This document shows, one piece after another, positions 16,669-23,796 of a stretch of 34,287 nucleotides of DNA. The first letter of the stretch is position 1, and each line of letters begins with the position of its first letter. A program made the position numbers and the translations under genes. Below the pieces are notes generated by a model. That model saw only the letters and a list, made by a program, of their open reading frames with translations. It had not been told where the DNA came from and did no database searches. This DNA is from Coxiellaceae bacterium (lineage in GTDB: Bacteria > Pseudomonadota > Gammaproteobacteria > Coxiellales > Coxiellaceae): contig JAUXWQ010000032.1 in NCBI GenBank assembly GCA_030680235.1, positions 1 to 34,287 of the forward strand, read 5' to 3'.

Positions 16669-17493
16669 ATGCTAAATTTAAATAAAGTAACCCTGCTTTG
16701 TGTTGAAACTAGATTTCCAAAAATGGGAATTCAAGCTATCGAGCACTCAACAAGAAAAATAAAATTTGCTAAAAACATATTGATTACAAACCTAGAAATT
16801 CAATCTGACTACTCAAATAAAATTGAATTTGTAAAGGCTCCTATCATTAAAAACATTAATGATTATTCAGACTATTTACTTAGTGATATTTCAAATATTA
16901 TTCAAGGATCACATGTCCTGATAGTTCAATGGGATGGATTTGTTTTAAACCCATGTTGCTGGGATCCTGTTTTTCTAGAATATGACTACATTGGAGCACC
17001 CTGGATTAGCAGAAAAAGCAAAGTTGTTGGAAATGGTGGATTTTGCTTAAGATCTGTAAAATTAATCAAAGCTCTTCAAAATGATGATATTATAAAAGGG
17101 CATCCAGAAGATCGGTATATCTGCATCGTAAACAAAGAAATACTTGAGAAAAAATATGGAATAAAATTTGCGCCTTCAGTGTTAGCTGAAAAATTTAGCA
17201 TTGAAAGACAATCATGGAGCCGATCTTTCGGCTTTCATGGGTTCTTTAACTTTGCAAATATATTTAATGACCGCGAGATGGAAAAAATTATTAATGAAAT
17301 TCCCCAAAACTATCTAGGCGGTCGAGACACCTATGATTTGATTAATGATCTAATTCATAAAAAAAAAATAAAAAATGCGCAAGCTCTCTTAGACAAATCC
17401 ACACCCAGAACATCTCGAAAAGGTAAATTAAAAAGATCACACTTTAAATATTGGTTCATCCTGATCTTATTAAGTATTTTCTCAAAGAAATAG
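16669..17493 (+). CDS. DUF5672 protein, putative glycosyltransferase
   Basis: A 274-residue protein matching the DUF5672 pattern: VLIVQWDGFVLNP (about 85-97), then EYDYIGAPW and VGNGGFCLRS, with HPEDRYIC later. The QxDGF/YDYIGAPW/GNGGF order resembles a GT-A-like sugar transferase active site, with Asp in WDG as a candidate metal or nucleotide-sugar ligand. The C-terminus ends in a basic stretch and a hydrophobic tail (FILILLSIF) that may anchor it to the membrane. It lies 7 bp after the second GT9 gene and is probably cotranscribed. DUF5672 genes commonly occur in polysaccharide loci; the sugar is unknown. Confidence 0.85.
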   Translation: MLNLNKVTLLCVETRFPKMGIQAIEHSTRKIKFAKNILITNLEIQSDYSNKIEFVKAPIIKNINDYSDYLLSDISNIIQGSHVLIVQWDGFVLNPCCWDPVFLEYDYIGAPWISRKSKVVGNGGFCLRSVKLIKALQNDDIIKGHPEDRYICIVNKEILEKKYGIKFAPSVLAEKFSIERQSWSRSFGFHGFFNFANIFNDREMEKIINEIPQNYLGGRDTYDLINDLIHKKKIKNAQALLDKSTPRTSRKGKLKRSHFKYWFILILLSIFSKK

Positions 17494-17507
17494 GATTTCA
17501 TTATTTC

Positions 17508-17558
17508 TGAGAATCTATTACTATTTGATCATTCATAAAAAAAACAGTAAGATTCTCA
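17508..17558. terminator. Hairpin after the first glycosyltransferase group
   Basis: TGAGAATCT at 17508-17516 pairs perfectly with AGATTCTCA at 17550-17558, with further pairing inside (TTACT against AGTA). It lies 15 bp after the DUF5672 stop. No T run follows, so it is weak as an intrinsic terminator and may be a processing or attenuation structure. Confidence 0.35.
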
Positions 17559-17628
17559 TCCTAAATCAGTTATCAAGAAAATATTGCAATCCATTTGTAA
17601 TGGTGCAATTAACTTAGGCTGCATCAAA

Positions 17629-18633
17629 ATGTTTGATAAAAAAATCCTTTCTTTGCTTGTCTATAGCAAAGGTGAAATCAATGGCGATGGCTTAATTAAA
17701 TTACCATTTGTTCAAGCACTACGTGAAACTTTCCCCGATGCAAAAATAACCTGGTGTGTCGAAGAAAGAATTGGAACTGTATATAAAACATGGCTCAAGC
17801 CAATAATTTCTAGCTTACTTGATGAGATTATTACACTAAGAATTAATGCCCCGTTAAAATATTTTTTTCTGTGTCGTAACCCATTAGATCAAAAATTTGA
17901 TCTGATAATCGACACCCAATCTAAATTATTAACTAGCCTTTTACTAAAACGAGCAAGTAAGGTTTTTATTTCATCTTCTGCAAACTTCTTGTTATCACAG
18001 CGCAAACCAAAATATTTCCCGGAAAAGCTAACGAGCCAGCTTGAAACCCTTTTATCTTTAGCAGCAAAAAAAAAGATTGTCTGCAATCCTATAAACTTAG
18101 TTGATCCTAAAAAAATACACCTGGTTGAACAACTTTTACCCAAAGGAATAACCTATATTGGTATTGCACCAGGAGGTGGTGGGCAAGAAAAACGATGGTC
18201 TCTAGAACGCTGCATAGCTCTTGCAGAAATGCAAAAATCTCAAGGCCGACAACCTGTTTTCATTCTAGGTCCACAAGAGCATGAGTATAAGTTACCATTA
18301 CAAAATGCATGCCCTTATGCTTTATTTCCACAAGAAAATAACCTCATCACAAAAGAAGAAGCAAACAACCCCCTTTTTACTATTGCACTTGCAACGCGAT
18401 TCACAGTATCAGTTGCAAGTAATTCAGGGCCTGGGAATATGCTTGCAGCAGCAGGAACGGCCCTTGTAAGCTTAGCAAAATCATTTCATCAAGCAAAAAA
18501 ATTTGAACCTGCAACAAAACCGCTTGAGACTTTAATTGCTGAAGAATACAATTGCTCTAATATTAACGATATTCCCTTAGAAGTCATTTATAGCCGAATT
18601 GATAAACTTTTAAGTCTGAAAAACGATGCATAA
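17629..18633 (+). CDS. GT9-like glycosyltransferase with altered donor motif
   Basis: A 334-residue GT9-like protein. The N-terminal half begins KKILSLLVYSKGEINGDGLI with Gly-Asp at residues 19-20, and the second half begins YIGIAPGGGGQEKRWSLERC, as in heptosyltransferases. The C-terminal motif reads VASNSGPGNMLAAAGT, so the usual Asp of the DSG motif is Asn and the usual His is Asn. This suggests a different donor or weakened ADP-heptose binding. I chose the ATG at 17629; an in-frame TTG at 17584 would extend the protein by 15 residues not typical of the family. It stands 135 bp after the DUF5672 gene. Confidence 0.82.
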   Translation: MFDKKILSLLVYSKGEINGDGLIKLPFVQALRETFPDAKITWCVEERIGTVYKTWLKPIISSLLDEIITLRINAPLKYFFLCRNPLDQKFDLIIDTQSKLLTSLLLKRASKVFISSSANFLLSQRKPKYFPEKLTSQLETLLSLAAKKKIVCNPINLVDPKKIHLVEQLLPKGITYIGIAPGGGGQEKRWSLERCIALAEMQKSQGRQPVFILGPQEHEYKLPLQNACPYALFPQENNLITKEEANNPLFTIALATRFTVSVASNSGPGNMLAAAGTALVSLAKSFHQAKKFEPATKPLETLIAEEYNCSNINDIPLEVIYSRIDKLLSLKNDA

Positions 18634-18742
18634 TACAGAGGTTCTCTAGGCTATAGTTATATACATTTAATAGCGGAAAAAATGCAAATCATTACCCTAC
18701 AAGTACAAATACATCAACTTTACTCGCAATAAACGAATAATA

Positions 18743-18771
18743 TTGGTAAAATTAAGCTCAAAATCTATAAA
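18743..18771 (+). promoter_or_regulatory. Candidate promoter of the ELM1-family gene
   Basis: TTGGTA (18743-18748) and TATAAA (18766-18771) are 17 bp apart, in a very AT-rich 230-bp gap. The start codon at 18865 lies about 94 bp downstream. Confidence 0.4.
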
Positions 18772-18864
18772 AAACAAAAAGTATTGCATCTCCACTTAAA
18801 ATTCCTTTTGCATTACAAATTCATATTGTGCTTTAATCCAAGCGCACACATGGAGAAATTTCAT

Positions 18865-19926
18865 ATGGATTTCGTAGCAACGCCCCCAAGCACAACAGAA
18901 ATAAACTCCAAAAAAAACGCCCTCGGTGCACTAAATCAAATAGCTCACTTAAAAACAAAAACCTGCTGGATCGTAAGTGATGGAAAAACTGGCACAGAAA
19001 ACCAGTGTTTAGGTCTTGCTGAACGTCTTGAAATGAAACCTATTATTAAACGCATCAACCTAAAAGAACCCTGGAAATCTCTTGTACCTTGGTTTCGATT
19101 TGGCCTAAAACAATCATTTTCCAAAAAAAGTTCCCTAATTGAAGCGCCCTGGCCTGATCTTTTAATTGCAAGCGGCCGACAAAGTACATCTGCTGCACTT
19201 TATGTTAAAGCACAAAACCCAAAAACAGTCGTTGTGCAAATTCAAAGCCCTGGAATTTCATCTAAATATTTTGATTTATTAGTGGTGCCACGCCATGACA
19301 ATATTGAACGATTTATCCACGGTTCCAATGTTATTAAAACAAAAGGGGCATTACATCGAATCACTCTTGAGTTCTTAGCACGAGAAGCGACTCGTTTTTC
19401 CTATCTTGTTGCGCACACAAGCAAACCCCGAATTGCGGTCTTAATAGGCGGACCAAACAGATTTTATAAACTCACCCCATCCATTGTTACCATATTTTGC
19501 GAACAGCTATTGCAAATGCAATATCGTGAAAATGTATCTCTGCTTGTAACCCCTTCTCGCCGCACAGGAGATGAAAATATAGCTGTGCTTCACCAACATT
19601 TAGGGAATAAAAAAGATATTATTTTGTGCGATCGTTTTGATGACCCTGAAAATCCAAATCCTTACTACGGTTTTTTAGGGTTATGTGATGCGATTATTGC
19701 AACTAGTGATAGCGTTTCCATGATCTCAGAGGCCTGCGCGACGCAAAAACCTGTGCATATATTCCACTTGCCGGGTGGCTGCCGTAAATTTAATACTTTT
19801 CATGAAGCCTTGAGATCAGATGGTATTACGCGTGATTTTGACGGGAAACTCGAGTATTGGAAATATGCACAATTTGATGATTTAGTAGAAGTAACTGTGA
19901 AAGTACATGAGTTATTGTACTCATAA
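18865..19926 (+). CDS. ELM1/DUF1022 family protein, GT-B-like
   Basis: A 353-residue protein of the ELM1 family (named for the plant mitochondrial fission factor, but common in alphaproteobacteria and some gammaproteobacteria). Recognisable blocks: CWIVSDGKTGTENQCLGLAE, then WPDLLIASGRQS, VVQIQSPGISSKYFDLLVVP and RHDNI, and a C-terminal half with GGPNRFYKL and ATSDSVSMISEACAT, a layout like a GT-B glycosyltransferase. In bacteria it usually sits in envelope-polysaccharide regions, as here. I chose the ATG at 18865, preceded by GGAGAAATTTC; earlier in-frame starts at 18850 (ATG) and 18784 (TTG) are less well supported. Enzymatic activity is inferred only from context and fold. Confidence 0.88.
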   Translation: MDFVATPPSTTEINSKKNALGALNQIAHLKTKTCWIVSDGKTGTENQCLGLAERLEMKPIIKRINLKEPWKSLVPWFRFGLKQSFSKKSSLIEAPWPDLLIASGRQSTSAALYVKAQNPKTVVVQIQSPGISSKYFDLLVVPRHDNIERFIHGSNVIKTKGALHRITLEFLAREATRFSYLVAHTSKPRIAVLIGGPNRFYKLTPSIVTIFCEQLLQMQYRENVSLLVTPSRRTGDENIAVLHQHLGNKKDIILCDRFDDPENPNPYYGFLGLCDAIIATSDSVSMISEACATQKPVHIFHLPGGCRKFNTFHEALRSDGITRDFDGKLEYWKYAQFDDLVEVTVKVHELLYS

Positions 19927-19948
19927 ACATACCTATCACTTGTCAATT

Positions 19949-20977
19949 TTAACAACTCAACACGCTTGTAATGATGCCTTGTAATCCGTTTTTTATCTTT
20001 TCAAGGGTATATTTTTCTTCATAAGTTTTGTAAGCATTTTCAGCTAATTCCTTTCTCAAGCTAGCATCAATCAAAACCAATTCTAATGCATTTGCGAGCT
20101 TTTCTGAATTTTGAACTGGCACAAGCAATGCATCAAATTGATCCGTTAAAATTTCTTTAGGCCCTTCACTTTCCGTACTGACAATCGTTTTATGACTTGC
20201 AAGTGCTTCAACCAATACAATACCAAAAGGCTCATGATAAGAGGGTAAACAAAAAATATCAACTTGTTGAAAAAACTCTGAAGGTGACAACCAACCTGGG
20301 AATTCAACAAATTCATTTAATTTTAATTCGTATGAAAGTGCTTTTAGAGAAGCCTCTTCTTCACCCGTCCCTGCAAGTATTGCTCTAAATACAAGTCCAC
20401 GATCACGCAAAAGTGCAATCGATCTTAAAAAAGTATCAAAACCTTTTTTTGCAACAAACCTGCCAAGTGAACCCAAAGTAATTATGCCAGAGTTGATATT
20501 TTTTTCACCTTGAGGAACGGATACTGGGTGCCTCAAAATAAATATATTTTCACTTGAAATATCAGTGACATTCAAAATAGATTTTTTCAAATCCTCAGTC
20601 ATTGCAATGACATACTTAAACTTCGAGAGTCTTTTAAAATTATAGTTCGCAACTACAGGTATAATAGGAAAACAATTTCTAGATGCTTTTACAAAACTCA
20701 TTGCACGGCCTCCACGCACAAAAACAAGCGCCGGCTTTATTTTTTTTTCCAATAATAACTTCATTCTGAATTTAGAAAGCAAATCCCAAATGCCATGCTG
20801 TCTAAAATAAGTAATATGAATATTTTGCATAATTTTTAACTGAGGCAGTACAGCAGCAGAAGGATCTACAATTGCATAAACGTCATACCCTAAATCCGAG
20901 AGCACACCACAATAAGCAACAAAAGTGTTTTCCAAACCTCCACGACCCCTGCCTAACATGATATTAGCAACTTTCAT
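19949..20977 (-). CDS. GT4 family glycosyltransferase, minus strand
   Basis: A 342-residue GT-B retaining glycosyltransferase. The N-terminal motif MLGRGRGGLENTFVAYCGVL carries the Gly-rich acceptor loop. The C-terminal half starts with LGSLGRFVAKKGFDTFLRS and contains YHEPFGIVLVEALASH, the GT4 E-x7-E signature, then GPKEIL. It is the only gene in the locus on the minus strand, ending 22 bp after the ELM1-family stop codon, convergent with it. It shares an 87-bp divergent promoter region with the O-antigen-ligase-like gene. Probably transfers a core or O-antigen sugar; which one is unknown. Confidence 0.92.
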   Translation of the reverse strand: MKVANIMLGRGRGGLENTFVAYCGVLSDLGYDVYAIVDPSAAVLPQLKIMQNIHITYFRQHGIWDLLSKFRMKLLLEKKIKPALVFVRGGRAMSFVKASRNCFPIIPVVANYNFKRLSKFKYVIAMTEDLKKSILNVTDISSENIFILRHPVSVPQGEKNINSGIITLGSLGRFVAKKGFDTFLRSIALLRDRGLVFRAILAGTGEEEASLKALSYELKLNEFVEFPGWLSPSEFFQQVDIFCLPSYHEPFGIVLVEALASHKTIVSTESEGPKEILTDQFDALLVPVQNSEKLANALELVLIDASLRKELAENAYKTYEEKYTLEKIKNGLQGIITSVLSC

Positions 20978-21022
20978 CGTTGAAGCCCTGTTATAATATG
21001 CTTTATAAAAAAAAGATGTTCC

Positions 21023-21051
21023 ATTATACTCCGACCATTCTCAAATAAAAA
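21023..21051 (-). promoter_or_regulatory. Candidate promoter of the minus-strand GT4 gene
   Basis: On the minus strand, TTTTTA (21046-21051) and a perfect TATAAT (21023-21028) are 17 bp apart, 46 bp upstream of the start codon. The -35 box is weak. Confidence 0.45.
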
Positions 21052-21064
21052 GAACGAGATTGTT

Positions 21065-22375
21065 ATGACAGCATCGCACAGCACTGATTCATCTTTGACC
21101 GATTTTTTAAAAGAATCTTGGCTGTTTAAAATTACCTTTGTTTTGTTAATGCTCTTACCCATCGCAACCTATTCTGGTATTGGTATATGCGATCTTGTTT
21201 TATCTTCAGTCGCTTTTCTTTTTTGTTTTTATTCAGCCGTACAAAAAAACTTTGCCTGGCTAAAAGAAAAATGGTTTCAACTATTTTTAGCGCTGTGGAT
21301 TCTCCTCATCATCAAAAGTTTTTTTACACTCACCCCTGCCATGTCTCTCAGTCAAAGCCTACCTTTTATTCGCTTTGCGCTGTTCGCCCTTGCACTACAA
21401 TATTGGTTACTCACCAAATCCTATCAACACAAATTACTCGCGATTGCACTTAGCATCACACTTGCATTGATGTGTATCGATGGTTTTTTTGAACTATACA
21501 CCGGGAAAGATTTTCTAGGGCATCACTATATTGGCGCAGCATCCGCTTTGCATGGTTTTGGAAGAGCGGTATCACTCAATGGCAAGCAAAATTTGGGCGC
21601 GATCACAATGATGTTGATGTTTCCAGCAATTGCCTACTTACTTAATAACCCCTCTAGAAAAACCATATGGAATTATTTAGCTTGGCTTTTAGTATTAATA
21701 GTTTGCACATTAGTACCGCTAACCGGCGAACGAAATGCCACCTTAGAAATGGCACTAGGCTTTACCCTTCTTTTTTTCTGGTGCCCTATCATTCGAAAAA
21801 AATTACTACTTTTACTAGTCACTCTTTTAGTTCTGATGTTTTCATTCGTGAGCGTCAATAATGCAATGCATGACAGACTCGTCACCTCATTAGCCAATGT
21901 TGCCGTCGATGTTTTACATCAAAAACAGGAAACAAAGCCAGAAGCTAAAATTTATGCTTTATTAATGGATACCGGCTGGAATTTTTTCAAAGAAAATCCA
22001 ATAACAGGGATTGGTTTAAAACAATTTGCTGTCTATTGCAAACAAGCACCAGAAACGGTTGCCGTAACAAAGCAGATTGGAAACACCTGTATTACTAACG
22101 GGCAAAATGTCTATCTAGAATTTTTATCTGAAACCGGTATTATTGGCGCCAGTTTATTTTTATTAATGTTTGGACTATGGCTTAATTATTTTTGCACAGG
22201 ATTTCAAGTAATCCGCTTAAATCCCATCATTATTGGCGCACTAATTGCTTGCTTACTGCGAATGTGGCCATTGGCAAGCACCTCAAGTTTCTTTTTTTCA
22301 TGGGCAGGCATTTCCTTTTGGTGGATGGGTGGCTGGGTTTTGGCTTATCTTAAAATGCAAAAGAAATCCGAATGA
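21065..22375 (+). CDS. O-antigen ligase-like membrane protein (Wzy_C/WaaL type)
   Basis: A 436-residue integral inner-membrane protein with about ten to twelve hydrophobic helices and a large periplasmic loop (roughly 290-340). The Wzy_C core is visible: LTGERNATLEMALGF (219-233) has the conserved Arg223. The loop ends NPITGIGLKQFAVYC, then NVYLEFLSETGIIGASLFLL. Such proteins transfer an undecaprenyl-linked polymer to lipid A-core, or polymerise O-units. The usual HN before xYLE is QN here, with no His nearby, which is odd if the WaaL catalytic His is required. It overlaps the next gene by 4 bp (ATGA), so the two are coupled. WaaL is my preferred reading because of the surrounding core glycosyltransferases. 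Confidence 0.87.
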   Translation: MTASHSTDSSLTDFLKESWLFKITFVLLMLLPIATYSGIGICDLVLSSVAFLFCFYSAVQKNFAWLKEKWFQLFLALWILLIIKSFFTLTPAMSLSQSLPFIRFALFALALQYWLLTKSYQHKLLAIALSITLALMCIDGFFELYTGKDFLGHHYIGAASALHGFGRAVSLNGKQNLGAITMMLMFPAIAYLLNNPSRKTIWNYLAWLLVLIVCTLVPLTGERNATLEMALGFTLLFFWCPIIRKKLLLLLVTLLVLMFSFVSVNNAMHDRLVTSLANVAVDVLHQKQETKPEAKIYALLMDTGWNFFKENPITGIGLKQFAVYCKQAPETVAVTKQIGNTCITNGQNVYLEFLSETGIIGASLFLLMFGLWLNYFCTGFQVIRLNPIIIGALIACLLRMWPLASTSSFFFSWAGISFWWMGGWVLAYLKMQKKSE

Positions 22376-23490
22376 AAAAGCTTAAAGTTTTACAATTATT
22401 GCCTGCTCTCAACGCTGGCGGCGTTGAGCGTGGAACTGTAGACCTTGCCCGATTTTTAAAAGCGCATGGTATCGGCAATGCAGTACTATCAACTGGTGGT
22501 CAATTAGAAGCCGAGCTAAAAAAAGCCAGCGTTGACCATATGTATTTCCCCTCAAAAAGCAAAAATCCACTGACCTTTTGCAATAGAGTAAAAAAATTAA
22601 AAGCCTTACTTCATACACAGCAACCAGCCTTGTTACACGCACGCTCCCGGATACCTGCATGGCTTACCTATTTCGCAAATAAATCTCTTCAATTGCCTCT
22701 TATTATTACCTGTCATGGATTGCATGACAGTGGGTTTTTAGGGCTAAAACGCTTCTATAATGCCGGGCTGGTAAAAGGTGATCGTATTATTGCAGTTAGC
22801 GAAACTGTTAAAGATTATTTAGTTAAAAATTTTCCTGATGCCCAAAGCAAAATAGTTGTTATTCCACGAGGAATCGACAGTGATTATTTTTCACCTATAA
22901 AAAAACATCAAACGCCAAAACTGCGCATCATATTACCTGGCCGAATTACAGCCTGGAAGGGCCACCTTTATTGTCTAAAAGCCTTTTCGAAAGTAATTCA
23001 TGATTACAAAATTGGGGCAGAGTTAATTATTGTCGGAAAAACAAAAAGAAATTGCAATCTTACCCAACTCAAAAAATCAATTCAAAAATTGGATATTGAA
23101 AATCATGTTCAATTTTTAGGGAATTCCAACAAAATGCCTGAAATTTATGCGTCAGGCGACCTTGTCATCTCCAGCTCCATCGAACCTGAATCCTTCGGTC
23201 GCGTTGCCGTTGAAGCCATGGCGATGGAAAAGTTAGTGATTGCGACAAACATTGGTGGATCACGCGAAACCATTGTTCATGGGAAGACAGGCTGGCTAGT
23301 AAAGCCCAATGATGTTGATGCCATGGCAAAGGCAATACATCATGCACTTACCCTGTCCTCAGAAGAACGAATACTAATTGAAAAAAATGCCAGGGCACAT
23401 GTACTTAAACATTTTACACTTGCACAGATGATGGAAAAAACGCTGGCCGTTTATACAAGCCTACTCCAAAATCCACTAAACAAATTCTGA
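22372..23490 (+). CDS. GT4 family glycosyltransferase, plus strand
   Basis: A 372-residue GT-B enzyme. MKKLKVLQLLPALNAGGVER is the typical N-terminus with the Gly-Gly loop. The later LPGRITAWKGHLYCLKAFSK starts the donor domain, and EPESFGRVAVEAMAMEKLVI is the GT4 E-x7-E donor motif, followed by GGSRETIVHGKTGWLVKPND. This pattern resembles glycosyltransferases of LPS core or O-antigen synthesis. Its start overlaps the stop of the ligase-like gene (ATGA). It is the last gene of the envelope-glycan locus; substrate unknown. Confidence 0.93.
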   Translation: MKKLKVLQLLPALNAGGVERGTVDLARFLKAHGIGNAVLSTGGQLEAELKKASVDHMYFPSKSKNPLTFCNRVKKLKALLHTQQPALLHARSRIPAWLTYFANKSLQLPLIITCHGLHDSGFLGLKRFYNAGLVKGDRIIAVSETVKDYLVKNFPDAQSKIVVIPRGIDSDYFSPIKKHQTPKLRIILPGRITAWKGHLYCLKAFSKVIHDYKIGAELIIVGKTKRNCNLTQLKKSIQKLDIENHVQFLGNSNKMPEIYASGDLVISSSIEPESFGRVAVEAMAMEKLVIATNIGGSRETIVHGKTGWLVKPNDVDAMAKAIHHALTLSSEERILIEKNARAHVLKHFTLAQMMEKTLAVYTSLLQNPLNKF

Positions 23491-23576
23491 TCTCTGACAA
23501 CGCCTCTTTCATAGCACAGCGGATTAAATCAATGGCAACAGCTCTTAGCGATAGTCCTTTCAACAAGCTCTAGCTT

Positions 23577-23784
23577 TTATTCACATAACCTGTGGATAAC
23601 TCTGTGGGTATTTTGTCAAAAAACATCCCAACCCCCTGTAGAATCGAAAGTCCTATTAGTTTGTCTAGTTTTTATTCATCTTTTATTTCTGAAAAATCAA
23701 TGGGTTATGAGAATAAAAATCTGTTTTAATTTTTACCACTGAAAATATTTTGACCGATTAACGATAAATTGGACCTGTGGGCAA
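23577..23784. promoter_or_regulatory. Cluster of DnaA-box-like 9-mers
   Basis: The 306-bp gap between a GT4 gene and addB contains a perfect DnaA box (TGTGGATAA at 23591-23599, complement TTATCCACA). Near matches are TTATTCACA (23577-23585), TGTGGGTAT (23603-23611) and TGTGGGCAA (23776-23784). The first three are packed within 35 bp, and very AT-rich DNA lies between these and the last. This could be a DnaA-titrating or regulatory site, or part of an origin. No dnaA, dnaN, rpmH, gidA or parAB is nearby, so oriC is not claimed. Confidence 0.5.
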
Positions 23785-23796
23785 CCTTCTTTTAAT

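Noticed and set aside
20992-20997. Perfect TATAAT as plus-strand promoter for the ligase-like gene
   Set aside because: No acceptable -35 hexamer is found at 16-18 bp upstream, so it is not annotated as a promoter.
23491-23796. Chromosomal replication origin
   Set aside because: DnaA-box-like motifs are present, but no gene usually found beside oriC is nearby and skew could not be calculated, so only a box cluster is annotated.
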